A DNA stretch of 64,000 bases from Solitalea koreensis (GCF_900182575.1 NZ_FXSZ01000011.1:1-64000); one strand, 5' to 3'; positions 16,750-24,933 are shown, numbered from the stretch's first letter. Made by a program: numbers and translations. Notes: generated by a model from the sequence alone, not told the origin.

Positions 16750-18318
16750 ATGGAATTTGAAATGTATAAAGAAAAATCATCAATTATCAAAGTAATTGGT
16801 GTTGGTGGTGGAGGTGGAAATGCCGTGAATCACATGTATAAACAAGGGATAAAAGGCGTCGACTTCATCATTTGCAATACAGATGCTCAAGCTTTAGAGC
16901 TTAGTCCTATTCCTAATAAAGTACAGCTTGGATCCAGCCTAACGGAAGGTCGCGGAGCTGGCTCACTTCCTGAAGTTGGAAAAAACTCTGCCATTGAAAA
17001 TGTGGAGCAAATAAAAGACATGTTGGGCAGCACTACCAAAATGGTGTTCATTACAGCAGGTATGGGGGGCGGTACAGGTACTGGTGCAAGTCCTATAATT
17101 GCTAAAGCTGCAAAGGAAATGGGAATACTTACAGTAGGTATCGTTACTACTCCTTTCGCTTTTGAAGGTAAACGCCGTAAATTACAGGCTGATGAAGGAT
17201 TGAATGAGTTAAAGCGCCATGTAGATACCTTATTGGTGATTTCAAATGATAAACTACGTCAAATATTCGGTAACCTTACTTTGACAAATGCATTTGGTGA
17301 GGCCGATGATATTTTAACAACTGCCGCAAAAGGTATTGCTGAAATTATTACCGTTCCTGGATACATCAACGTGGATTTTGAAGATGTTAAAACGGTGATG
17401 AAGGATAGCGGTGTAGCCATTATGGGTTCATGTGCTGCCGAAGGAGAAAATCGGGCGCGGAGAGCTGTTGTAGGAGCGCTTGCTTCTCCATTGTTGAATG
17501 ATAATGAAATTGAAGGTGCACGGTTTATTCTGTTAAACATTACTTCTGGGAAAAAAGAAGTATTGATGGATGAAGTTTCTGAAATTACCGATTATATTCA
17601 GGATGAAGCTGGGCTTACTGCCGATATTATTTGGGGTAATTGTACTGACGAATCTCTTGGTGACGGCATTGCTGTTACTTTAATTGCTACAGGTTTTCAA
17701 ACACGTTCAGAACGTGAATCAATTAAACCAACAGTAGAGGTAAAACCGGAAAATACTCATCCGGAAAAAAAGGTAACCGTACTTTCTGTTCAAGAAGAAT
17801 TGCCAGTTGAAAATGTTCAAAATAAACCATCCGTTGAACCTACATTAAAAATTGTGGGACCAACTGTTGAACCTGCAAAAACAGCGTCTGTTGCTCCTGT
17901 GAATCAGGTAAGTATTTTTGATTTATTTGGCGTTGAAACGCGTGAAAATAAGTTAGTTGAGCCAACTAATAGGGTGACGCGAATAGAAAAAACCTTTGTA
18001 GAGCCAACTGAGAAAGAAGTAATTGTTTCTAACTTAATCGGTGGTTCTGACGAGATTGATGAAGATGAAGAAATGAAACAACAGCTTCAGCGTTCTCGTG
18101 AGCGGATCATGAAATTAAAAGATTTAAGTATTCGTATCAATAGCACGAATGGCCTTCAGGAGTTGGAAAATGTTCCTGCCTATGTTCGTAAGAATATGAA
18201 ACTGAAAGAAACACCACATTCATCTGAATCTCATATCTCTCGTTTCACCCTTTCAAATGATGAAAATGGTGCCGAATTAAGAGCTAATAACTCATTTCTT
18301 CATGATAATGTAGATTAG
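16750..18318 (+). CDS. ftsZ: Tubulin-like division GTPase FtsZ
   Basis: 522-residue FtsZ, the polymerising GTPase that forms the Z ring. The GTPase core spans about residues 12-325 with IKVIGVGGGGGNAVN, the tubulin signature GGGTGTGASP near residue 105, TTPFAFEGKRR, and NADE-like synergy loop LQADEGLNELK. After the core comes a long acidic/proline-containing linker (about residues 330-450) and a conserved Bacteroidota tail with VPAYVRKNMKL and a terminal segment that probably docks FtsA. The long linker makes it larger than the 383-residue E. coli protein but normal for this phylum. An alternative Met lies at codon 5. A terminator follows. Confidence 0.97.
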   Translation: MEFEMYKEKSSIIKVIGVGGGGGNAVNHMYKQGIKGVDFIICNTDAQALELSPIPNKVQLGSSLTEGRGAGSLPEVGKNSAIENVEQIKDMLGSTTKMVFITAGMGGGTGTGASPIIAKAAKEMGILTVGIVTTPFAFEGKRRKLQADEGLNELKRHVDTLLVISNDKLRQIFGNLTLTNAFGEADDILTTAAKGIAEIITVPGYINVDFEDVKTVMKDSGVAIMGSCAAEGENRARRAVVGALASPLLNDNEIEGARFILLNITSGKKEVLMDEVSEITDYIQDEAGLTADIIWGNCTDESLGDGIAVTLIATGFQTRSERESIKPTVEVKPENTHPEKKVTVLSVQEELPVENVQNKPSVEPTLKIVGPTVEPAKTASVAPVNQVSIFDLFGVETRENKLVEPTNRVTRIEKTFVEPTEKEVIVSNLIGGSDEIDEDEEMKQQLQRSRERIMKLKDLSIRINSTNGLQELENVPAYVRKNMKLKETPHSSESHISRFTLSNDENGAELRANNSFLHDNVD

Positions 18319-18340
18319 ATATTTATTATTTATTAAACAG

Positions 18341-18378
18341 AAAAGGATTCTCTAATACATATGAAGAATCCTTTTTTG
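18341..18378 (+). terminator. Terminator closing the dcw cluster after ftsZ
   Basis: AAAAGGATTC at 18341-18350 pairs perfectly with 18366-18375, followed by a T run. It lies 23 nt after the ftsZ stop. Confidence 0.85.
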
Positions 18379-18392
18379 TTTATTGGAAACAC

Positions 18393-18472
18393 CCTATTAA
18401 TTAGGTAAATGTTTAGGGAGGCGGCGGTACTGGAGCAGCGCTTTAATCCTATTAATTAGGTAAATGTTTAGG
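18393..18472 (+). repeat. Two identical 25-nt direct repeats around a GC-rich 30-nt core
   Basis: The same 25-nt sequence, beginning CCTATTAATTAGG and ending AAATGTTTAGG, occurs at 18393-18417 and 18448-18472. Each copy contains the dyad CCTA-N5-TAGG. The 30 nt between them are 60 percent G+C, against an AT-rich background. The pair lies between the ftsZ terminator and the promoter of the oxoamine synthase gene, 16 nt upstream of a TTTG that could be its -33 element. It may be a duplicated operator or the scar of a small insertion. Confidence 0.75.
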
Positions 18473-18488
18473 TCGTTAAAACTTAATC

Positions 18489-18519
18489 TTTGATAAATCG
18501 CGAATTAACCTTTATTTTG
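18489..18519 (+). promoter_or_regulatory. Probable promoter of the oxoamine synthase gene
   Basis: TTTG at 18489-18492 and TTATTTTG at 18512-18519 are 19 nt apart, matching the TTTG-N19-TAnnTTTG layout with one mismatch in the -7 box. The start codon is 39 nt downstream. Confidence 0.45.
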
Positions 18520-18558
18520 CTAGTCCTAATAGAATATAAATCATAAAAGATACAAACT

Positions 18559-19806
18559 GTGGATATTTTTGAAAAGATCAAGGAGAAACGTGGCCCGATA
18601 GGGCAGCACTCAAAGTGGGCGCATGGATACTTTGCTTTCCCAAAATTGGAAGGAGAGATCGGTCCGTACATGAAATTTCGTGGCAAAGAACATTTGGTGT
18701 GGAGTTTAAATAATTACCTGGGCTTGGCTAATCATCCTGAAGTTCGTAAAGCGGATGCTCAAGGTGCAGCTGATTTCGGTTTGGCATTACCTATGGGTGC
18801 ACGTATGATGTCGGGTAACTCAAGTAATCATGAAGCATTAGAAAAAGAATTGTCAGAGTTCGTTGGCAAAGAAGATACCTTTTTACTTAACTATGGGTAT
18901 CAGGGTATGGTGTCAATTATCGATACGCTTGTTGATCGTCATGATGTAATCGTTTATGATGCTGAATCTCATGCATGTATTATCGATGGTGTTCGTTTGC
19001 ATCAAGGTAAACGTTATGTGTATACTCATAACGATATGGAAAGTCTTGAGAAACAATTGCAGCGTGCTGAAAAACTTATTGAAGGTACTCCAGGTGCAAT
19101 CTTAGTAATTACTGAAGGTGTTTTTGGTATGTCCGGTGTGCAAGGTGATCTTAAAGGTGTCGTTGAACTGAAGAAAAAATACAATTTCCGTTTATTGGTT
19201 GATGATGCACATGGTTTAGGTACTATGGGGAAAACCGGAGCCGGTACTCACGAAGAACAAGACGTAATTGATGGCGTTGACGTATACTTTGGAACGTTTG
19301 CCAAATCTTTGGCAGGTATTGGAGCATTTGTTTCTTCAACTGAGCAAATTGTTGAGTTCTTACGTTACAATATGCGTTCACAAACTTTTGCTAAGGCATT
19401 GCCAATGCCAATGGTAATAGGTTTACGTAAGCGTTTGGAATTGCTTAAGTCTCAGCCGGAACTTAAGGAGAACCTTTGGAAAGTAGTTAATGCTTTACAA
19501 GGTGGACTTAAAGAGTTAGGCTTTAATATTGGTAAAACAAATTCTCCTGTAACTCCTGTATTTATGGACGGATCACTTACAGAAGCAACCAATATGATCA
19601 TGGATTTACGTGAAAATTATTCGATTTTCTGTTCTATTGTAACCTATCCTGTGATTCCTAAAGGAGTTTTGATGTTACGCTTGATTCCAACTGCAGCACA
19701 TAGTATGGCTGATGTAGAAAGAACATTAAAAGCATTCAGTGAAGTGAAAGAAAAATTAGCACTTGGTGAATATGCCTCAGCTGAAGAGTTTGCTGCGCCT
19801 CGTTAA
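18559..19806 (+). CDS. Alpha-oxoamine synthase family PLP enzyme (BioF/KBL/SPT superfamily)
   Basis: 415-residue fold-type I PLP enzyme of the alpha-oxoamine synthase group, which condenses an amino acid with an acyl-thioester and releases CO2. Seen: NNYLGLANHPEV, the substrate-binding SGNSSNHEALE, DAESHACIIDG with the ring-stacking His, the cofactor Asp in VDDAHGLG, and the Schiff-base lysine in GTFAKSLAGIG (Lys249). Candidates are serine palmitoyltransferase, an 8-amino-7-oxononanoate synthase, 2-amino-3-ketobutyrate ligase, or the cysteate-using enzyme of sulfonolipid synthesis. The sequence departs from the Sphingobacterium/Bacteroides SPT pattern I recall (SKSLASxGGF, MFGSNxYxGL), so I leave the substrate open. 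No bio gene is adjacent. Start is GTG. Confidence 0.8.
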   Translation: MDIFEKIKEKRGPIGQHSKWAHGYFAFPKLEGEIGPYMKFRGKEHLVWSLNNYLGLANHPEVRKADAQGAADFGLALPMGARMMSGNSSNHEALEKELSEFVGKEDTFLLNYGYQGMVSIIDTLVDRHDVIVYDAESHACIIDGVRLHQGKRYVYTHNDMESLEKQLQRAEKLIEGTPGAILVITEGVFGMSGVQGDLKGVVELKKKYNFRLLVDDAHGLGTMGKTGAGTHEEQDVIDGVDVYFGTFAKSLAGIGAFVSSTEQIVEFLRYNMRSQTFAKALPMPMVIGLRKRLELLKSQPELKENLWKVVNALQGGLKELGFNIGKTNSPVTPVFMDGSLTEATNMIMDLRENYSIFCSIVTYPVIPKGVLMLRLIPTAAHSMADVERTLKAFSEVKEKLALGEYASAEEFAAPR

Positions 19807-19823
19807 ATTCTATTAAATACAAG

Positions 19824-19859
19824 AAAAAAAGGCCCGGGTTAATAATCTGGGCCTTTTTG
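19824..19859 (+). terminator. Terminator after the oxoamine synthase gene
   Basis: AAAAAGGCCCGGG and CTGGGCCTTTTT form a GC-rich stem with a T run. It starts about 18 nt after the stop codon. Confidence 0.85.
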
Positions 19860-20004
19860 CTTGTATACTTTAATGCTGCATCTTGTATACAATACTTGAC
19901 AATTTATTAATGGAATGTTGAAAGGGTTAGTATTTGAAGTGAGCTATACTAGTTTTAAGCTTTTGGCTTAAGATTTGTAAATGTGTTGATATATAACAAA
20001 ATAC

Positions 20005-20074
20005 GATCGGGTGGCCGAACGGTTAGGCAAAATTCAGCAAAACTTTATATAGTGGTTCAATCCACTCTCGACCT
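20005..20074 (+). pseudogene. Degenerate tRNA-Cys-like sequence, copy 1
   Basis: A cloverleaf can be drawn: acceptor GATCGGG with CTCGACC (one A-C mismatch), D arm GCC-GAACGGTTA-GGC, anticodon arm AAATT-CAGCAAA-ACTTT (one mismatch) with GCA at positions 34-36, and T arm AGTGG-TTCAAT-CCACT. Position 33 is A instead of the near-universal U, and the T loop is one base short. It is nearly identical to the better-preserved copy 91 bp downstream, so this looks like a decayed duplicate. No CCA is encoded. Confidence 0.6.
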
Positions 20075-20095
20075 CCTTCTAAAATTGAAAAACAT

Positions 20096-20166
20096 GATCG
20101 GGTGGCCGAACGGTTAGGCAAAAGTCCGCAAGACTTTATATAGTGGTTCAAATCCACTCTCGATCT
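20096..20166 (+). tRNA. tRNA-Cys(GCA)-like gene with C33, copy 2
   Basis: Full cloverleaf: acceptor GATCGGG with CTCGATC (7 bp, one G-T), D arm GCC-GAACGGTTA-GGC with the invariant GG, anticodon arm AAAGT-CCGCAAG-ACTTT (5 bp), a 4-nt variable region, and T arm AGTGG-TTCAAAT-CCACT. The anticodon reads GCA (cysteine), but position 33 is C and position 38 is G, so 32-38 can pair and shrink the loop to five bases. That is unusual for a translating tRNA. It may be a non-canonical or non-functional tRNA; a standard tRNA-Cys presumably exists elsewhere. CCA is not encoded. A terminator follows at 20193. Confidence 0.55.
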
Positions 20167-20192
20167 CTTCATCATCTACCTAAATTAAACAT

Positions 20193-20226
20193 AAAGTGTC
20201 TGCTTAACAGTAGGCACTTTTTTATT
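20193..20226 (+). terminator. Terminator after the tRNA-like pair
   Basis: AAAGTGTCTGC (20193-20203) can pair with GTAGGCACTTT (20210-20220) over 11 positions including two G-T wobbles, followed by a T run. Its presence suggests the tRNA-like pair is, or was, transcribed. Confidence 0.75.
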
Positions 20227-20410
20227 TTCTTCAGAGTTGTTTATATAGTAATAGTATACATTTGAAAGTTATTTAAGGTTGATGTAAATTCGGTAGAATA
20301 CCAATAATACTTCATTCGGGTTTGCTTTTACTTTCCTTGTCTTTTACTTTAAATTTAGTTCAGAATAGGAATATAGAATAAGCCCAGTTATATTAGTAGA
20401 CTAAAGAAGT

Positions 20411-21835
20411 ATGTCAACACGAAGAGAGTTTATCAAAGTTTCTGGAATGGCATTAGCCGGATTAAGTTTGGGTGTTAATAAAGTGTATGCATTTACTGAC
20501 GATTTTATTAGTAAGCGCCCATTAATTGCTAATCGTCATTTTGTAAGTAATGCGGTTGAATCGTTGGTTAAGAGCATGCGTTCAAAACTTAATGATCGGA
20601 AATTAGCGTGGCTTTTCGAAAACTGTTTCCCCAACACACTTGATACTACTGTTCAGTTTAAAAGTATAGATGGTAAACCTGATACATTTGTTATTACAGG
20701 AGATATTGAAGCGATGTGGTTACGTGATTCCTCTGCTCAGGTTTGGCCATATTTACCTTTGGCCAAGAAGGATAAAAAGCTGCAGGAGTTATTAGCAGGT
20801 GTTATTAACCGACAAATAAAATGCTTGTTGATTGATCCGTACGCAAATGCCTTTAATGATGGCCCGAAAGGAAGTGAATGGGAGAAGGATCTAACCGATA
20901 TGAAGCCTGAGCTTCATGAACGTAAATATGAACTTGATTCGCTTTGTTATCCTATTCGTTTAGCCTATGGATATTGGAAAACTACAGGTGACACAACACC
21001 GTTTGATGCTCAATGGAAAAAGGCGATGGAGTTGGTATATGCTACAATGATCACTCAACAACGAAAGCATAGCAAAGGACCCTATAAGTTTCAACGTGTA
21101 ACCGGATGGCAAAGTGATACCGTTGCAGGAGCTGGTTATGGAGCTCCAATTAAACCTGTTGGGTTAATCGTTTCAATTTTCCGACCATCTGATGATGCGA
21201 CTATTTTTCCATTCCTTATTCCTTCCAACTTGTTTGCTGTAGTTTCATTGAAACAATTGGCTGAAATGTCTGAAGTTATTTATAAAGATGATGCTTTCGC
21301 ATTAAAGTGTAAAAACTTAGCCAATGAAGTGGAAACGGCAATTAATGAGTACGGTATAGTTAATCATCCTAAATATGGAAAAGTGTATGCTTTTGAAGTA
21401 GATGGTTTTGGTAATTTTGTTTGTATGGATGATGCCAATGTCCCTAGCTTACTGGCTTTGCCTTATTTAGGATGTTGTAAAGTCGATGATCCAATTTACC
21501 TGAATACCCGGAAGCTAATTTGGAGCGAGGATAATCCTTTCTTCTTTAAAGGTAAAATTGCCGAAGGTATAGGTGGACCTCATGTTGGTCCTGATTATAT
21601 TTGGCCCATGAGTATAATTATGCGTGCGCTGACAAGTACAAGCGATGAGGAAATAAGATGGTGCGTGAAAACATTACGAGATACCGATGGTGGAACAGGA
21701 TTTATGCATGAGTCCTTTAATAAGGATAACGCTAATAAATTTACTCGTAAATGGTTTGCATGGGCAAACACCCTATTTGGTGAATTGATCATCAAATTAA
21801 TGAATGAAAACCCTGATTTGTTGAAAGTTAATTAA
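20411..21835 (+). CDS. GH125 exo-alpha-1,6-mannosidase (metal-independent)
   Basis: 474-residue protein of glycoside hydrolase family 125 (formerly DUF1237), inverting exo-alpha-1,6-mannosidases that work without metal. GDIEAMWLRDSSAQVWPYL near residue 97 is the family hallmark, with KYELDSLCYPIRLAYGYW, GGPHVGPDYIWPMS and GFMHESFNKDN further on. The N-terminus TRREFIKVSGMALAGLSLG is a twin-arginine-type signal peptide, so export folded to the periplasm is inferred. It is followed 6 bp later by a GH92 mannosidase on the same strand, giving a mannose-trimming pair for alpha-mannan or N-glycans. No SusC/SusD pair flanks them. Confidence 0.92.
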   Translation: MSTRREFIKVSGMALAGLSLGVNKVYAFTDDFISKRPLIANRHFVSNAVESLVKSMRSKLNDRKLAWLFENCFPNTLDTTVQFKSIDGKPDTFVITGDIEAMWLRDSSAQVWPYLPLAKKDKKLQELLAGVINRQIKCLLIDPYANAFNDGPKGSEWEKDLTDMKPELHERKYELDSLCYPIRLAYGYWKTTGDTTPFDAQWKKAMELVYATMITQQRKHSKGPYKFQRVTGWQSDTVAGAGYGAPIKPVGLIVSIFRPSDDATIFPFLIPSNLFAVVSLKQLAEMSEVIYKDDAFALKCKNLANEVETAINEYGIVNHPKYGKVYAFEVDGFGNFVCMDDANVPSLLALPYLGCCKVDDPIYLNTRKLIWSEDNPFFFKGKIAEGIGGPHVGPDYIWPMSIIMRALTSTSDEEIRWCVKTLRDTDGGTGFMHESFNKDNANKFTRKWFAWANTLFGELIIKLMNENPDLLKVN

Positions 21836-21841
21836 AAAATA

Positions 21842-24091
21842 ATGTTCTGTTCAAATAAAAGCATATTTATCCTATTAGTTGGTTTAGTTTCAGTTTCAGT
21901 TACCAGATGTAATAGTCAAAAAATAACAAATAAAAAAAGTAATCTAACTCTATTTGTTGATCCTTTTATTGGCACAGCTGCACACGGGCATACAAGTCCT
22001 TATGCAACTGTTCCTTTTGGCATGGTGCAATTGGGGCCTGATACGGGTAATGATGGTTGGGATTGGTGCTCCGGTTATAATTATAGTGATAGTTCTATTG
22101 TAGGCTTTAGTCATACACATTTAAGTGGTACTGGAATTGGCGATATGGGTGATGTAATGTTCATGCCGGGGGTAGGAAGAGTACAAATAACTGAAGGTTC
22201 GAAAGCAAATCCTGAAAGCGGCTATCGGGCCAGATTTTCACATAAAGATGAGGTCGCAAAACCTGGTTATTATTCGGTTTTGTTAAAGGATGATAATATT
22301 AAAGTTGAACTTACTGCCACTGAGCGTGCAGGATTTCAAAAGTATACATTTCCTAAAACCGATAGTGCCCATGTTATTATTGATCTGTTTCATGGAATTG
22401 GTTGGGATAGCCCTACAGATACTTATCTTAAAATTGAAAATGATAGCTTAATAACGGGATATAGGCGTTCAAAAGGCTGGGCTGAAAATCAAGTAGTGTT
22501 TTTTGCTGCAAAATTTTCAAAACCAATTATAAAAACAATGCTTTTTGCAGGTGATGTTTTGAGCTCAAATGCAAAAGAGGTTAAAGGTCAAAAAGCAAAA
22601 GGGGTGTTATTTTTTAATACTGCTGATCACCATGAGTTATTAGTTAAGGTTGGTATTTCTTCGGTTGATGTGGATGGAGCTTTAAAAAATCTGACAACTG
22701 AAATTAAAGGTTGGAATTTTGAAGCCGTTAGAAAATCTGCTAATGATAAATGGGAAAAACAGCTTCAAAAGATTTCAGTTCAAACGCCAACAGATAGTCT
22801 AAAAACTATTTTTTATACAGCGTGTTTCCACAGTATGTTAGCACCAACCATTTTTAGCGATGTTGATGGTCGTTATCGCGGTGCCGATAGGAAGACTCAT
22901 ACTGATAAATCTTTTGTTAACCATTCTACCTTTTCACTTTGGGATACTTACCGAGCTAATCATCCGCTGTTTACCATTACACAACCTGAAAGAACGGAAG
23001 ACTTTGTTCGTTCTTTTTTAGCATTTTATAAAGAAAGTGGATTGTTGCCTGTTTGGCCACTTGCTAATAATGAAACCAATTGCATGATTGGTTATCATGC
23101 TGTACCAATTTTGGCAGATGCTTATTTCAAAGGCCTTGCAAAAGATGTGAATTGGAATGATGTTTTTGAAGCGATGAAGAAAAGTGCTTTGCAAAATAAG
23201 AATGGTTTAAAACAATTGCGTGAACTTAACTATATTCCTGCTGATCAGGAAGTGTTTTCAATTTCTAAAATGTTGGAATATGCAATTGATGACTGGTGTA
23301 TTGCTCAGATGGCTAAGAAATTGGGGAAAGAGGATGATTATAAAACCTTTAGCTTACGGGAGCAGAGTTACAAAAATGTATTTGACAAACAAACAGGTTT
23401 TTTTAGAGCAAAACTGGCGAATGGCCAATGGAAAGGATCAGGAAAAGGCCCATTTGACCCTAAATATTCTGACCATGAGCACGGCGATTATATTGAAGGT
23501 AATGCTTGGCAGTATTTATGGCTGGTTCCTCAAAGTGCAGATACTTTAGTGAATTTATTGGGTGGAAAAGAAGCTTTTGATCAGAAATTAACTAAGTTTT
23601 TTAATGAAGACTCAAAAGTAACCGGAGAGCATGCATCAAATGATATTTCAGGTATGATAGGTCAATATGCCCATGGAAATGAACCCGGTCATCATACTAG
23701 TTATCTCTATGATTTTGTAGATAAACCTTGGAAAACACAGGAGTTAACCAATCGAATTATGCGTGAAATGTATAATGCATCCCCTGCTGGAATTTGTGGA
23801 AATGAAGACTGCGGACAAATGTCGGGTTGGTATGTATTAAGTTCGATGGGGATTTATCCGGTAAATCCTGCTGATGGTAAGTTTTATTTCGGAAGTCCAT
23901 TGTTTGATCAAGTGACTCTTAATCTGGAAAATGGAAAGACGTTTACAATTAAAGCTCGTAATGTAAGCGGTAAAAATATTTACATTAAATCAATTAAATT
24001 AAATGGAAAGGTTTTGCCTCGACTTTATATCAATTATGCTGAGATAATGAATGGTGGAACTTTAGAGTTTGAGATGACTGATAAAATTTAA
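21842..24091 (+). CDS. GH92 alpha-mannosidase
   Basis: 749-residue glycoside hydrolase family 92 enzyme (calcium-dependent exo-alpha-mannosidase, commonly alpha-1,2). It has the N-terminal beta-sandwich start VDPFIGTAAHGHTSPYATVP, GFSHTHLSGTGIGDMGD, and YRGADRKTH. The helical catalytic domain carries SLWDTYRANHPL, EGNAWQYLWLVPQ, GNEPGHHTSYLYDF and GNEDCGQMSGWYVLSSMG, all family hallmarks. The N-terminus is a signal peptide with a cysteine at about residue 23 (SVTRC), a poor but possible lipobox. It lies 6 bp after the GH125 gene, and its end overlaps by 4 bp the end of a convergent membrane-protein gene. Whether it cuts 1,2, 1,3 or 1,6 links cannot be told. Confidence 0.94.
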   Translation: MFCSNKSIFILLVGLVSVSVTRCNSQKITNKKSNLTLFVDPFIGTAAHGHTSPYATVPFGMVQLGPDTGNDGWDWCSGYNYSDSSIVGFSHTHLSGTGIGDMGDVMFMPGVGRVQITEGSKANPESGYRARFSHKDEVAKPGYYSVLLKDDNIKVELTATERAGFQKYTFPKTDSAHVIIDLFHGIGWDSPTDTYLKIENDSLITGYRRSKGWAENQVVFFAAKFSKPIIKTMLFAGDVLSSNAKEVKGQKAKGVLFFNTADHHELLVKVGISSVDVDGALKNLTTEIKGWNFEAVRKSANDKWEKQLQKISVQTPTDSLKTIFYTACFHSMLAPTIFSDVDGRYRGADRKTHTDKSFVNHSTFSLWDTYRANHPLFTITQPERTEDFVRSFLAFYKESGLLPVWPLANNETNCMIGYHAVPILADAYFKGLAKDVNWNDVFEAMKKSALQNKNGLKQLRELNYIPADQEVFSISKMLEYAIDDWCIAQMAKKLGKEDDYKTFSLREQSYKNVFDKQTGFFRAKLANGQWKGSGKGPFDPKYSDHEHGDYIEGNAWQYLWLVPQSADTLVNLLGGKEAFDQKLTKFFNEDSKVTGEHASNDISGMIGQYAHGNEPGHHTSYLYDFVDKPWKTQELTNRIMREMYNASPAGICGNEDCGQMSGWYVLSSMGIYPVNPADGKFYFGSPLFDQVTLNLENGKTFTIKARNVSGKNIYIKSIKLNGKVLPRLYINYAEIMNGGTLEFEMTDKI

Positions 24092-24537
24092 TTAAAAGAG
24101 TTGCGCTTATATTGAGCTAACTGAAAGCATCCAAGATAGAAGAGCGCAATTATTTTTATAAAATCTAAAATAATATAGATAATATGTAACTGCGAAGGTT
24201 CTGGTTTTCCTCCATTAATGATAATTTGAACACGTTGATGCAATTGAGGTAATAACCAGAACGTTTGTAGTGAAAGAATAAGTAGGACAGTTCCGAATGA
24301 AATGGTAATTGGGCTTTTCAAGCGATTACCTAGCATCAATCCAAGACTACATAGCGCGAAAATGAGTTCAGTTTTGTTCAATGCTTTAAAAACCTGACGA
24401 CCTATTTCTACGCCAACCTGAAGGCTAAGATGTGGAGCTGTGAATTTCACAGGCGCTTCCATAAAGCTAATTGAGCAGATAAATCCGATCCAAACAAAGG
24501 TTATAATGATTGGAGCAATAATTTTAGCTTTCTGCAT
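24088..24537 (-). CDS. Small membrane protein co-transcribed with truncated haemoglobin
   Basis: 149 residues with four likely transmembrane helices (roughly residues 6-26, 58-74, 80-97 and 118-138). The motif SISFMEAPVKF at the end of helix 1 recalls DUF4149/TMEM205-like small membrane proteins, but I am not certain of the family. It starts 3 nt after the truncated haemoglobin gene on the same strand, so the two are almost surely one transcript. A role linked to heme, oxygen or nitric oxide can only be guessed from that context. The 3' end overlaps the GH92 stop by 4 nt. Confidence 0.65.
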   Translation of the reverse strand: MQKAKIIAPIIITFVWIGFICSISFMEAPVKFTAPHLSLQVGVEIGRQVFKALNKTELIFALCSLGLMLGNRLKSPITISFGTVLLILSLQTFWLLPQLHQRVQIIINGGKPEPSQLHIIYIILDFIKIIALFYLGCFQLAQYKRNSFN

Positions 24538-24540
24538 GCT

Positions 24541-24933
24541 TTAAACGATTGGGGGGAATCCACTTGAACGAATACTTTCAATTTTGAAATTAAACATTTC
24601 AGCCATTCGCTCAGCACGCCAAATCGCTTCATCTGCTTTTTCACCTTCAAAGAGTTCTGTTACTACTTTTTTGAATAGAAGTGTCCACTCATCAAAATGT
24701 TCTTTAGTAATGGGTAAAGAGGCATGTTTGGGAAACGGGCTTCCAGAATAACCGATTTCTGAAAAGAGTACTGTATTCCAAAATGAATACATGGTATTCA
24801 TGTGTGAAGGCCATCGGTCTTGAATTTTCTCGTTGAAAATGGGCCCCAGAAGCTTATTGTTCTGGATTCGACCGTAAAAAGTGTCAACAAGAAGTTTTAT
24901 ATCGTCAATATTTTGAAGAGATTTTCGGTTCAT
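24541..24933 (-). CDS. Group III truncated haemoglobin
   Basis: 130-residue globin of the truncated group III (trHb3/P) class. Features seen: IKLLVDTFYGRIQNNKLLGPIF at the B helix region, RWPSHMNTMYSFWNTVLFSE with the conserved FW, PFPKHASLPITKEHFDEW with the proximal-region His, and MAEMFN at the end. Truncated haemoglobins bind O2/NO and are linked to nitrosative or redox stress; the physiological role of group III is not well settled. It is the first gene of a two-gene unit with a small membrane protein. A perfect reverse-strand TAnnTTTG box lies about 20 nt upstream. Confidence 0.9.
   Translation of the reverse strand: MNRKSLQNIDDIKLLVDTFYGRIQNNKLLGPIFNEKIQDRWPSHMNTMYSFWNTVLFSEIGYSGSPFPKHASLPITKEHFDEWTLLFKKVVTELFEGEKADEAIWRAERMAEMFNFKIESIRSSGFPPIV

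Noticed and set aside
18393..18472. Mini-CRISPR (two 25-nt repeats with a 30-nt spacer)
   Set aside because: The lengths are CRISPR-like, but there is only one spacer, no cas gene in the window, and the unit fits a duplicated operator or insertion scar at least as well.
19861..19892. TTGTATAC repeated with a TTGTATACAA palindrome before the tRNA-like pair
   Set aside because: A short AT-rich palindrome of this kind is expected by chance, and no gene start lies close enough to make it an operator.
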